Counted from the first letter of the stretch, positions 16,708 through 24,842 are shown. The stretch: DNA of 28,475 nt from Thomasclavelia sp. (GCA_020025035.1 JAHHSU010000008.1:1-28475), one strand, 5' to 3'. Notes: generated from the letters alone by a model not told the origin. Numbers and translations: made by a program.

Positions 16708-16983
16708 TTGGATAAAAGAATAATAAATTTAGAAAATTGTACAATAGAAGAATTGCAACGCCTTATTGGAATAAATGAAAGTAATATACTTTTTTTAGAA
16801 AAACAGTTTCATTGTAATGCCATTATAAGAGGAGAAGAATTAATTATACAAGATATATCAAAAGAAGATTTTGAATTATTAAAAACAATGATAGAATCAT
16901 TAATTCGACTTGTAAAACAAGGGATTACTATTTCTTCAAGAGATATGATATATAGTTATCAAATGACAAAATCAAAAAAATAA
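16708..16983 (+). CDS. phoH: PhoH N-terminal segment, ends at a frameshift
   Basis: This 91-codon frame matches the N-terminal RNA-binding-like domain of PhoH (IGINESNILFLEKQF.C.AIIRGEELII, then GITISSRDMIYSYQM). The frame stops at TAA 16981-16983 right after a run of seven A. In the -1 frame the sequence goes on as INELENLYKINIAKTINGK and runs straight into the ATPase domain, which matches the family pattern residue for residue, with no gap. The combined product would have about 326 residues, normal for PhoH. I prefer TTG 16708 as the start because GGAG (16696-16699) has an 8-nt spacing to it; ATG 16702 would have only 2. It may be half of a frameshifted gene, a programmed short product, or an effect of a sequence error. 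Confidence 0.75.
   Translation: MDKRIINLENCTIEELQRLIGINESNILFLEKQFHCNAIIRGEELIIQDISKEDFELLKTMIESLIRLVKQGITISSRDMIYSYQMTKSKK
16974..16983 (+). other. Slippery A_AAA_AAA heptamer followed by stop
   Basis: Seven A residues (16974-16980) are read in the PhoH N-terminal frame as TCA AAA AAA TAA. This is the X_XXY_YYZ form used for -1 frameshifting, with the stop codon directly after the second AAA. A -1 shift gives ATA AAC GAA and opens the PhoH ATPase frame. No strong downstream stem-loop or upstream Shine-Dalgarno-like stimulator at 10-14 nt is visible, so translational frameshifting would be unaided; RNA polymerase slippage on A7 is an alternative. Confidence 0.5.
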
Positions 16984-17036
16984 ACGAACTAGAAAATTTA
17001 TACAAAATTAATATTGCAAAGACTATTAATGGCAAA

Positions 17037-17687
17037 ATGATTTATCCAAAAACAATTGGACAAAAAGAATACTATTACGCATTAAAAAATAATGATGTAG
17101 TATTTGGAATCGGTCCTGCAGGAACAGGAAAGACCTATCTTGCCGTTATATTTGCAATTACAGCTTTAAAAAATAACACTGTTAAAAAAATTATACTTAC
17201 ACGACCCGCTGTAGAAGCAGGTGAAAGACTTGGATTTTTACCAGGAGACCTTAAAGAAAAAGTAGATCCATATCTAAGACCATTATATGATGCGTTACAT
17301 GACATGTTAGGAATGGAACAAACAGAAAGGTTAATTGAAAAAGGAATTATTGAAATTGCCCCTTTAGCGTATATGCGTGGTCGTACTTTAGAGGATGCAT
17401 ATGTTATATTAGACGAAGCACAAAATACTACAGATTCACAAATGAAAATGTTTTTAACAAGATTAGGATTTAATTCTAAAATGATTATTACAGGTGACAT
17501 TTCTCAAATTGATTTACCGATAGGAATCAATTCTGGATTAAAAACTGCCTGTAATATTTTAAAAAACGTAGATGGGATTAAATTTGTAAGATTAAGTGCA
17601 TTAGATGTTGTAAGACATCCAGTAGTTCAAAAAATTATTGAATGTTACGAAAATAAAGATTTGTCTAATGATGATCAACTTAAATAG
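17037..17687 (+). CDS. phoH: PhoH-family ATPase, catalytic part
   Basis: The P-loop ATPase domain of PhoH. Walker A is GIGPAGTGKTYLAV, then TRPAVEAGERLGFLPGD, the MRGRTLEDAYVILDEAQN Walker B block, and ITGDISQIDLP. The usual PhoH carries an N-terminal domain that here lies in another frame at 16708-16983. The frame is open from 16980, but the first ATG is 17037, and it has no recognisable ribosome site, which argues that it is normally made as an extension of the N-terminal part. PhoH proteins are linked to RNA metabolism and often lie next to ybeY; the exact role is not settled. The stop codon lies in the stem of the terminator. Confidence 0.92.
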   Translation: MIYPKTIGQKEYYYALKNNDVVFGIGPAGTGKTYLAVIFAITALKNNTVKKIILTRPAVEAGERLGFLPGDLKEKVDPYLRPLYDALHDMLGMEQTERLIEKGIIEIAPLAYMRGRTLEDAYVILDEAQNTTDSQMKMFLTRLGFNSKMIITGDISQIDLPIGINSGLKTACNILKNVDGIKFVRLSALDVVRHPVVQKIIECYENKDLSNDDQLK

Positions 17688-17711
17688 ATGTACACCTATT
17701 TAGGTTTTTTT
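17677..17711 (+). terminator. Intrinsic terminator after phoH
   Basis: AACTTAAATAG (17677-17687) pairs with CTATTTAGGTT (17696-17706), 11 bp with one T-G pair and an 8-nt loop, and a run of seven T follows to 17711. Confidence 0.8.
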
Positions 17712-17756
17712 GTAATGATGAGTGCTTAAAAGCAGACGTATTTACTTTTGTAGATA

Positions 17757-17785
17757 TTGCTTTTAATAACAAAAATAAGTATAAT
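17757..17785 (+). promoter_or_regulatory. Sigma-A promoter of the metallohydrolase-CDF operon
   Basis: TTGCTT (17757-17762), 17-base spacer, perfect TATAAT (17780-17785). The ATG follows 25 bases later. I saw no clear metal-regulator operator around it. Confidence 0.65.
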
Positions 17786-17810
17786 ATTTTTCAATAAAAG
17801 GAGAAATTAG

Positions 17811-18629
17811 ATGAAACTGATTGTACTTGGAACTGGGCATGCAAGTGTAAAAAAATATTATCATACTTGTTTTGTACTAGAATCAAATAATGAATATTTT
17901 TTAGTTGATGCTGGAGGCGGTAATCAAATATTATCACAACTTGATAAAGTAAATGTTTCCTTAAATCAAATCCACCATTTTTTTATTTCACACTTACATA
18001 CTGATCATGTATTAGGAGCAATATGGGTTATTAGAATGATTGCAACCAATATGAATAATCATAAATATAGTGGAAATTTACATATTTATGGGCATAAGGA
18101 ATTAATTGAGGCATTAAAAAAGATGTGTGAGTATACATTACAACCTAAAATAATTCAATTATTTTCTAGTCGTATTTTATTTCATGTAGTAGATGATGGA
18201 CAAACAGTCCAGGTTTTATCATTTCCTGTTACATTTTTTGATATTCATTCTATCAAAATGAAACAATTTGGTTTTTCATTAATAGATCATCAAAACCAAA
18301 AAATTACTTTTTTAGGTGATGAACCATATCATGAAAATTGCTATCCCTATGTAAAGGATAGTCATTGGTTATTTCACGATGCATATTGCTTAGATTCAGA
18401 AAAAGAAATATTTTTGCCTTATCCAAAACGTCATAGTACTGTAAAAGATGCAGCAATTATTGCTAGTAAATTAAAGGTGAAACATTTAGTATTATGGCAT
18501 AGTGAAGAAACTCATGATATATATAAGCCAAAATTATATTTACAAGAAGCTAGTCAATATTTTAATGGAGATATTTATATTCCGTTAGATTTAACAATAA
18601 TTAATTTATCTGTAGAGGTATTAAAATGA
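17811..18629 (+). CDS. Metallo-beta-lactamase-fold hydrolase (RNase Z-like)
   Basis: A 272-residue MBL-fold protein. The zinc motif is His61, His63, Asp65 and His66 (SHLHTDH); a further metal-site Asp is likely in FLGDEPYH and a His in LWHSEETH. The glycine-rich start LIVLGTGHAS and VDAGGG are typical of the RNase Z/arylsulfatase/PhnP-type branch. It lacks the clear flexible-arm segment of tRNase Z, so tRNA 3' processing cannot be assigned; a small-molecule or nucleotide phosphodiesterase is also possible. AGGAG precedes the ATG. Its TGA overlaps the next start in ATGA, so it is coupled to a small membrane protein and a metal exporter. Confidence 0.85.
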   Translation: MKLIVLGTGHASVKKYYHTCFVLESNNEYFLVDAGGGNQILSQLDKVNVSLNQIHHFFISHLHTDHVLGAIWVIRMIATNMNNHKYSGNLHIYGHKELIEALKKMCEYTLQPKIIQLFSSRILFHVVDDGQTVQVLSFPVTFFDIHSIKMKQFGFSLIDHQNQKITFLGDEPYHENCYPYVKDSHWLFHDAYCLDSEKEIFLPYPKRHSTVKDAAIIASKLKVKHLVLWHSEETHDIYKPKLYLQEASQYFNGDIYIPLDLTIINLSVEVLK

Positions 18630-19018
18630 AAAAATTTAAAGAATTAAGATTAACAATTTTTATATTATTTTTATTTGTCGGTATTTTATTTTTTTCTATA
18701 CAAGCAATAATAAAAAAAGATATTAGTCTAATTATTATTACATTAACATTATTATTTGTTTGTTTTATCGTTTTAAAGATGAGTATGTATATATTAGATG
18801 ATTGTATAATGATATATGAATATAAATGGATAGGGATACTTCCTACAATAGTTCAATATGCAGATGTAAAAAATGTCAATGTAATTTCTAAACATCGTGT
18901 TCAAATAGTTCATCAAAAAAAATCAATTGTTTATGTTTTTGATTCATCTAAGTTTGTTGAATCATTAGACAAAGCATTAGACCAATATCGTATACAAAAA
19001 AAGAGGGAAATTAAATGA
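18626..19018 (+). CDS. Small two-helix membrane protein, PH-like tail
   Basis: A 130-residue protein I cannot name. A basic start (KKFKELR) is followed by two membrane helices at about residues 10-28 and 34-55. The cytosolic tail has strand-rich stretches (LDDCIMIYEYKWIG, VQIVHQKKSIVYVF) and a final amphipathic helix ending in Lys/Arg. This layout resembles bacterial PH-domain membrane proteins, which is inference from the pattern only. It overlaps both neighbours by 4 bases (ATGA), so it is made together with the metallohydrolase and the CDF transporter. Confidence 0.75.
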   Translation: MKKFKELRLTIFILFLFVGILFFSIQAIIKKDISLIIITLTLLFVCFIVLKMSMYILDDCIMIYEYKWIGILPTIVQYADVKNVNVISKHRVQIVHQKKSIVYVFDSSKFVESLDKALDQYRIQKKREIK

Positions 19019-20178
19019 AGTGGTTAATTAAGTTATTTATTAAGGATTATGAAAATGTATCTAATCCTAAAGTTAGACAACAGTATGGATTATTAGTTAG
19101 TATTGTATCTATTTTAATTAATGTAATCTTAGCTTTTGTAAAGTTTATTGTAGGTATTTTAACAAATAGTATTAGTATTCAAGCAGATGCATTGAACAAT
19201 TTTTCTGATGCAGGAAGTAATTTAGCAACATTATTTGGTTTCAAATTAGCAAGTAAACATCCTGATGCAGATCATCCATATGGTCATGGAAGATTAGAAT
19301 ATATTTCAGGACTTATTATTGCGTTTTTAATCTTACTTGTATCTATTAGTTCATTAAAAAATTCTGTGATGAAAATGTTTTTTCCAACACCAATAAGATC
19401 TAATTTTTTTGTAGTATTTATATTAATTATTTCAATAATTTGTAAGTTGTATATGGGACTTATTAATCAAAAGTATGGAAAAAAAATAAACTCGACTGCA
19501 TTAAAGGCAGCAGCTCAAGATAGCTTTAATGATACTATATCAACTATGTTTGTTCTAATTTCTATTTTGTTATATCATTTTACTTCTAAAAATGTAGATG
19601 GATTATTTGGAATAATTGTCTCATTATTTGTTTTTAAATCAGGCTTAGAAGTATTTAAGGAAACAATTCATCCACTTTTAGGTCAGGCGCCTGATAAAGA
19701 CATAGTTAAAGGAATAGAGGAACTTGTTTGTTCTAATGAATTAGTAATAGGTATACATGATTTTATGTTACATGATTACGGTCCAGGGCGTTCTTTTGTT
19801 ACGTTGCATGTTGAAGTAGATAGTAAAATGGATTTATTAAATATTCATGATGAAATTGATAGTATAGAAAGGAAGATTTTAAAAAATTTTAATATACTTG
19901 CTACTATTCATATTGATCCAATTGATTTAAATAACGAAATTGTTCAACAATTAAAAATGCAGGTAATGTCCATTGTAAAAAATATAAATGATACATATTC
20001 TATTCATGATTTTAGGATGGTGGTAGGAAAAAAACATACAAATATCATTTTTGATGTAGAAATTCCTGCTAGTGATATGGTAAATACAAGTTGTTTAAAA
20101 CAAGAAATTATTAATAAGGTTCAAAAAATAAATCCATCTTATGATTGTGTCATACAAATAGACCGTACATTTTATTGA
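19015..20178 (+). CDS. Cation diffusion facilitator (CDF) metal transporter
   Basis: A 387-residue membrane protein that exports divalent metal ions such as Zn, Mn, Fe or Co in exchange for protons. Six membrane helices occupy about residues 25-215. The metal site is formed by Asn61/Asp65 (ALNNFSDAGSN) in helix 2 and DSFND in helix 5. HPYGHGRLEY after helix 2 is the family hallmark. The cytosolic C-terminal domain contains IHDFMLHDYGPGRSFVTLHVEVD and HIDP. A further C-terminal part (about 290-387) goes beyond the minimal CDF. The Asn-Asp/Asp-Asp set suggests Mn rather than Zn, but this is not firm. It ends the three-gene operon; the next promoter overlaps its stop. Confidence 0.93.
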   Translation: MKWLIKLFIKDYENVSNPKVRQQYGLLVSIVSILINVILAFVKFIVGILTNSISIQADALNNFSDAGSNLATLFGFKLASKHPDADHPYGHGRLEYISGLIIAFLILLVSISSLKNSVMKMFFPTPIRSNFFVVFILIISIICKLYMGLINQKYGKKINSTALKAAAQDSFNDTISTMFVLISILLYHFTSKNVDGLFGIIVSLFVFKSGLEVFKETIHPLLGQAPDKDIVKGIEELVCSNELVIGIHDFMLHDYGPGRSFVTLHVEVDSKMDLLNIHDEIDSIERKILKNFNILATIHIDPIDLNNEIVQQLKMQVMSIVKNINDTYSIHDFRMVVGKKHTNIIFDVEIPASDMVNTSCLKQEIINKVQKINPSYDCVIQIDRTFY

Positions 20179-20202
20179 ATTTGCAATAAAGTATTGTATA
20201 AT
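20175..20202 (+). promoter_or_regulatory. Sigma-A promoter of the phosphohexomutase gene
   Basis: TTGAAT (20175-20180), 16-base spacer, perfect TATAAT (20197-20202). The -35 box overlaps the stop codon of the CDF gene. Confidence 0.65.
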
Positions 20203-20256
20203 AACACATAAGAATTAAAAAACATTTTATAAGACTAAAATAGGAGGTATTAGAAG

Positions 20257-21960
20257 GTGAATGTACAGGATAATTTTAATAGATGGTTAAATTATTCTAA
20301 TTTAGAGGAATCACTAAGATTAGAGTTAGAGCAAATGAACGAAAAAGAAAAAGAGGATGCGTTTTTTACTAATTTAGAATTTGGTACTGCAGGAATGCGA
20401 GGCATCTTAGGTGCAGGTACTAATAGAATGAATATTTATACAGTACGTAAGGCAAATGTTGGTTTTGCAAAATACATTATGACATTAAAAGATGGAAAAG
20501 ATAAAGGGGTAGCAATTGGTTATGATAATAGACATATGTCTTATCGATTTGCAATTGAATCTGCCAAAGTACTTGCAAGTTATGGAATTAAATCATATAT
20601 ATTTGAATCTTTAAGACCTACACCTGAATTATCTTTTGCTGTAAGATATTTAAAATGTGCTGGTGGAATTATGATTACAGCTAGTCATAATCCTAAAGAA
20701 TATAATGGCTATAAAGTATATGATAAAACAGGTTGTCAACTTATTCCTCAAGAAGCAGATAAGGTAGTTCAATATGTTAATGAAGTAAGTGATGAATTAA
20801 CAATTAATGTAATAAGCGATAAACAAGCATATCCTTATATCCATTATATTGGAAAAGAAGTTGATGAAGCATATTACAAGGAAGTAATGAATGTAGAGAT
20901 CAATCCTGGTATGGATAAAAATGATTTCAAGATTGTTTTTTCTCCTCAACATGGTACCTCAAACATTCCAGTTAGAACTTGCTTAGAAAGATTAGGATAT
21001 GACATTATCCCAGTTTTATCTCAATGTGCTGCAGATCCAGATTTTACAAATACTAAATCCCCTAATCCAGAAGTAGAAATATCATATGAACTAGCAATCA
21101 AAAAAGCAAAAGAAGTTGATGCAGATATAGTAGTGATATGTGATCCAGATGGAGATAGGCTAGGAGTAGGTGTTAAACATCAAGGTGATTATGTATTAAT
21201 GAGCGGAAATCAATCAGCTGCAGTATATTTAGAATATATTTTAAGTCAATTAAAAAAACAAAATAAATTGCCAAGTCATGGAGTAATGTATAATACAATT
21301 GTTACTTCTGATTTAGGTGAACTTGTTGCAAAAAACTATGGAATCGATGTTGAAAAAACACTCACTGGTTTTAAGTTTATTGGTGATAAAATACGTAAAT
21401 ATGAAATAACAGGTGAAAAACAATTTGTTTTTGGATATGAAGAAAGCTATGGTTGTGTAATTAAAGATTTTGTTAGGGACAAAGATGCAATTCAAGCAGT
21501 TTTAATTGCAGCAGAAGCAGGAAATTATTACAAGAAACAAGGTAAGGATTTAATAGATGTTTTAAATGAATTATATCATAAGTATGGTACATTTAAAGAA
21601 ACTCAAATTGCATTATCTAAATCAGGTGTTATAGGTGCAAAACGTATTCAAGAAATAATGTCAAATTTAAGAAATCATTTGCCAACGAAAATTTCAAGTT
21701 ATAATGTGATTGCTATAGAAGATTACCAAGAAGGTAAAAAATACGAAAATAGTAACGTAACAACAATCGATTTTCCAAAATCTAATGTCTTAAAATTTTA
21801 TTTAGAAGATGGTTCATGGATTGCAGCAAGACCTAGTGGAACAGAGCCTAAGTGTAAATTTTATTTCTCAGTAAAAGGGGAAAATATAGAAGACGTTAAT
21901 CAAAAAACTGTTCTTCTAGAAAACTCAATACTAACACTAATTGGTGAAAAAAAAGATTAA
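20257..21960 (+). CDS. Phosphoglucomutase/phosphomannomutase
   Basis: An alpha-D-phosphohexomutase that interconverts hexose 1- and 6-phosphates, feeding cell-wall and glycolipid sugar synthesis. The 567-residue length and FGTAGMRGILGAGTNRMN near residue 42 place it with the PgcA-type Bacillota phosphoglucomutases. The phosphoserine is Ser143 in TASHNP, the Mg loop is DPDGDR (Asp296, Asp298, Asp300), the sugar-binding loop is GYEESYG and the phosphate-binding loop is RPSGTEPK. The start is GTG 20257, with GGAGG 9 nt upstream. It has its own promoter and a strong terminator, so it is a single-gene unit. Confidence 0.93.
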   Translation: MNVQDNFNRWLNYSNLEESLRLELEQMNEKEKEDAFFTNLEFGTAGMRGILGAGTNRMNIYTVRKANVGFAKYIMTLKDGKDKGVAIGYDNRHMSYRFAIESAKVLASYGIKSYIFESLRPTPELSFAVRYLKCAGGIMITASHNPKEYNGYKVYDKTGCQLIPQEADKVVQYVNEVSDELTINVISDKQAYPYIHYIGKEVDEAYYKEVMNVEINPGMDKNDFKIVFSPQHGTSNIPVRTCLERLGYDIIPVLSQCAADPDFTNTKSPNPEVEISYELAIKKAKEVDADIVVICDPDGDRLGVGVKHQGDYVLMSGNQSAAVYLEYILSQLKKQNKLPSHGVMYNTIVTSDLGELVAKNYGIDVEKTLTGFKFIGDKIRKYEITGEKQFVFGYEESYGCVIKDFVRDKDAIQAVLIAAEAGNYYKKQGKDLIDVLNELYHKYGTFKETQIALSKSGVIGAKRIQEIMSNLRNHLPTKISSYNVIAIEDYQEGKKYENSNVTTIDFPKSNVLKFYLEDGSWIAARPSGTEPKCKFYFSVKGENIEDVNQKTVLLENSILTLIGEKKD

Positions 21961-21990
21961 AATAATACTAAAATGTAAAATTTTAATATT

Positions 21991-22032
21991 AAAAGGATTA
22001 ATTCTTGAATATATACAGGAATTAATCCTTTT
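21991..22032. terminator. Strong bidirectional terminator between mutase and ispH
   Basis: AAAAGGATTAATTC (21991-22004) pairs with GAATTAATCCTTTT (22019-22032), a perfect 14-bp stem with a 14-nt loop. The outer A and T runs allow it to work for the mutase gene on the plus strand and for ispH on the minus strand. Confidence 0.85.
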
Positions 22033-22056
22033 AGATTATTTATGATTAAATCTAAA

Positions 22057-22983
22057 TTAAATAATTTTTTTAAGGTCAATATCAGGTTTATCATAAGTAC
22101 TTAAACAATCATAATCAAATTGTTCTAAATATTCTATTACTTGGCTTGTTAGATACGTAGGAGTAGAGGCACCTGCTGTAACAGCCGCATAGTCTTTTTG
22201 TTTTAAATCATTGATATTAATATCATGAACCGTTTCAATTAGTTTTACCACTGCATTTGAGTTTTGTTTTGCAATCATTGCAAGTCGAGTAGTGTTGTTT
22301 GAATGGGGATCTCCAACTACATATATAATATCTACTTCTTTTGGGATAGTGGTCATGGCTTTTTGACGAATCATTGTTGCATTACAAGTTTCTTTTAATA
22401 TTTCTACATTTTTTAAGGACTCTAACGCGACTTGACATATATCATGTACATCCCATAAGCTCATAGTAGTTTGATTAGTTACAACATAATGAACATCTGG
22501 ATAACTAGTGTACTTTAAAATGTCATTTTTATCTTCAATAAGATGAATTTTTTGGTGATCAATTGCAAGAGCACCTTCAGATTCAGGATGTCCTTTCTTT
22601 CCAATGTAAAGTACTTCTTTGTGCTCCTTTATTGCATTTTTAATTAGTTGATGCGTTTTGATGACATCTTTACATGTTGCATCAACTACAATTAATCCTT
22701 TATTTTTTGCTTTTTGAAATACGTCATCTCCTGCTCCATGTGCTGTAATAATTACGATTCCTTGATCAATTTCATCTAATAATTCTAATCTTGTTTTTCC
22801 TTTTTTTGCTACAGTATGGATACCTAAATGTGTCAAAGCATCAACAATATATTGATTGTGAACAATCATTCCTAAAATATATATTGGAGTATCTGGATAT
22901 TGATTACGATACTCTTTTGCAATTTTAATTGCATTGACTACACCTTTACAATATCCTCTTGGGACTATTTGATATACTTTCAT
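22057..22983 (-). CDS. ispH: 4-hydroxy-3-methylbut-2-enyl diphosphate reductase IspH
   Basis: The last enzyme of the MEP pathway; it reduces HMBPP to IPP and DMAPP with an iron-sulfur cluster. The 308-residue protein has all three cluster cysteines: Cys12 (PRGYCKGV), Cys104 (DATCKDV) and Cys200 (KETCNATMIRQ). Substrate-binding residues fit too: H42 (IVHN), H82 (AHGAG), the GHPE loop and the SxN motif in PHSNNT. AGGAGG precedes the ATG on the minus strand. It is downstream of yqfQ and is the B. subtilis yqfP counterpart. The window also holds ispG, so the two final MEP enzymes are both close by. Confidence 0.96.
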   Translation of the reverse strand: MKVYQIVPRGYCKGVVNAIKIAKEYRNQYPDTPIYILGMIVHNQYIVDALTHLGIHTVAKKGKTRLELLDEIDQGIVIITAHGAGDDVFQKAKNKGLIVVDATCKDVIKTHQLIKNAIKEHKEVLYIGKKGHPESEGALAIDHQKIHLIEDKNDILKYTSYPDVHYVVTNQTTMSLWDVHDICQVALESLKNVEILKETCNATMIRQKAMTTIPKEVDIIYVVGDPHSNNTTRLAMIAKQNSNAVVKLIETVHDININDLKQKDYAAVTAGASTPTYLTSQVIEYLEQFDYDCLSTYDKPDIDLKKII

Positions 22984-23009
22984 GGTTTCCTCCTTAAAAA
23001 TCTACTATA

Positions 23010-23360
23010 TTATAGCATATTTTCAAAATTAGGACTAGTTTTGCTAGGATTTGTATTCTTAGAAATTGCTTCGTCAATTTCCTTTTCAAGAGTAGGAGAT
23101 AAATCCATTTGATTAACTGCTTTTATTACTCTAAAAGCAGTCTTTGCATTAGATAATATAGGTCGAACTTGATAAATAATAGGAATGACTTGATTCATCG
23201 TATTAATTGTTTTTTGTGCAGTTCTTAAAGTAGATTGCATATTAAATGAAAAAGTAGGTTTTCTTGTAGGTTGTGGCATGTAAAAAGGCATATCCATATT
23301 TTGTGTGGGATAATAATTTGGAACATCGTAAAATGAAATATAATTTTGGTAATTGTCCAT
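23010..23360 (-). CDS. YqfQ-like small protein
   Basis: A 116-residue protein with no membrane segment. The first 40 residues are rich in Tyr, Pro, Met and Asn (NYYPTQNMDMPFYMPQPT); residues 43-84 form a likely helix with the repeated AQKTINTMNQVIPIIYQVRP pattern of YqfQ/VrrA proteins; the tail is polar. Its place between ispH and cshB is that of yqfQ in B. subtilis, which is the main support for the name. The role of YqfQ is not known to me. GGAGG lies 7 nt upstream of the ATG, and it is likely cotranscribed with ispH 26 bases downstream. Confidence 0.7.
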   Translation of the reverse strand: MDNYQNYISFYDVPNYYPTQNMDMPFYMPQPTRKPTFSFNMQSTLRTAQKTINTMNQVIPIIYQVRPILSNAKTAFRVIKAVNQMDLSPTLEKEIDEAISKNTNPSKTSPNFENML

Positions 23361-23414
23361 TGTAAACCTCCTAATATTTTTTTACCTATATTATCATATG
23401 CAATAGAATTCAAT

Positions 23415-23443
23415 TTGCTATTTAAAGTAGATTCATGTATAAT
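23415..23443 (+). promoter_or_regulatory. Sigma-A promoter of cshB-nfo-asnA
   Basis: TTGCTA (23415-23420), 17-base spacer, perfect TATAAT (23438-23443). It lies in the 109-base divergent gap between yqfQ and cshB. I found no equally good minus-strand promoter for yqfQ-ispH in this gap. Confidence 0.65.
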
Positions 23444-23469
23444 CAAGTAAATAGAAAAGGAGAAGTGCG

Positions 23470-24837
23470 ATGAATAATTTTGAAAAATATAACTTAAAAC
23501 CATTTGTAAAAGATACGATTGAAACGTTACATTTTAATCAACCAACTAAAATCCAAGATATGGTGATTCCTCTTGTATTTAAACATCAAGATATTATTGG
23601 CATTTCTCAAACTGGAACCGGGAAAACACATGCTTTTTTAATTCCAGTAATGAATATGATTGATCCAACTTTAGATAAAGTACAAGCTGTAGTAACTGCA
23701 CCAACAAGAGAATTGGCTATGCAAATTTTTGAACATGCAAAATTATTTCAAAAAAATAATCCAAATATAAGGATATCATTATTAATTGGAGGAAATGATA
23801 GACAAAAAGCTATTGAAAAGTTAGCGATTCAACCTCATATAGTTATTGGAACACCTGGTAGAATAAAAGATTTATCATTAAATGAATTAGCGTTAAAAAT
23901 AACTACAGCAGATATTTTAGTAATAGACGAAGCAGATATGACTTTAGAATTTGGATATTTAGAAGATATAGATGCAGTCGCAGGTATGATGAAAGACGAT
24001 TTACACATGCTTGTTTTTAGTGCAACAATTCCTCAAAATATTCGTCCTTTTTTGCGAAAATACATGAAATCTCCAAAAATCGTTGAAATTGATGAACGAA
24101 AAGTTACTACGGATAATATTCAACACGTATTAGTGCCAACTCACCATCAATCTAGATATAAAGTATTAAAAAAAATAATGGACGGAATAGATCCATATAT
24201 ATGTATTATATTTTGTAATAAACGTATTGAAGCAAGAGAAATTGCACAAAAGTTATATGATGAAGGATTCCGTGTTGGTGAAATTCACGGTGATTTAGAG
24301 CCTCGAGAAAGACGACAAATGATGAGACGAATTAAAAATATGGATTATCAATATATTGTAGCTACTGATATTGCAGCGCGCGGCATTGATATCGATGGAG
24401 CAAGTCATATTATTTCTATGGATTTTCCAAATGATTTAGATTTTTATATACATAGAGCAGGTAGATGTGGTAGAGGTAAATATACTGGGGTATGTTATAG
24501 TTTATATGCTAGCAATGATGAAGCATCTATTAAAATATTAGAAAATCGTGGAATTCAATTTTTAAATAAAGAGTTTAAAAATGGAAAATGGATTGACCTT
24601 GCCAATCGTGAACGTAGAATTAAAAGAGTTAAACATACTAGTGATTTAGAAACACAAATTACAATGATGGTTAATCGACCTACGAAAGTAAAACCAGGTT
24701 ATAAGAAAAAAAGAAAACGAGAAATTCAAACATTAGTACGTAAGAAAAAACGTGAAATTATTCGTCAAGATATTCGTAGACAAAAAAAGGAAAGAGCAAA
24801 ACAAGCTCAAATAGAAAAACGTTTAAATAAGGAGTGA
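23470..24837 (+). CDS. cshB: DEAD-box RNA helicase CshB
   Basis: An ATP-dependent RNA helicase; CshB-type enzymes help cold-stress RNA unfolding and ribosome assembly. The 455-residue protein has the Q motif (FNQPTKIQ), motif I QTGTGKT (47-53), Ia PTRELA, Ib TPGR, motif II DEAD (153-156), motif III SAT, motif V TDIAARGIDID and motif VI HRAGRCGRG. The C-terminal tail from about residue 385 is very rich in Lys and Arg, as expected for RNA binding. The position next to yqfQ and nfo matches B. subtilis yqfR, which supports CshB rather than CshA or DeaD. GGAG lies 7 nt upstream. Confidence 0.93.
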   Translation: MNNFEKYNLKPFVKDTIETLHFNQPTKIQDMVIPLVFKHQDIIGISQTGTGKTHAFLIPVMNMIDPTLDKVQAVVTAPTRELAMQIFEHAKLFQKNNPNIRISLLIGGNDRQKAIEKLAIQPHIVIGTPGRIKDLSLNELALKITTADILVIDEADMTLEFGYLEDIDAVAGMMKDDLHMLVFSATIPQNIRPFLRKYMKSPKIVEIDERKVTTDNIQHVLVPTHHQSRYKVLKKIMDGIDPYICIIFCNKRIEAREIAQKLYDEGFRVGEIHGDLEPRERRQMMRRIKNMDYQYIVATDIAARGIDIDGASHIISMDFPNDLDFYIHRAGRCGRGKYTGVCYSLYASNDEASIKILENRGIQFLNKEFKNGKWIDLANRERRIKRVKHTSDLETQITMMVNRPTKVKPGYKKKRKREIQTLVRKKKREIIRQDIRRQKKERAKQAQIEKRLNKE

Positions 24838-24842
24838 CATGC

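Noticed and set aside
23361..23469. Minus-strand promoter for yqfQ-ispH
   Set aside because: Several TATAAT-like and TTGAAT-like words occur, but no pair has spacing of 16-18 bases that I trust.
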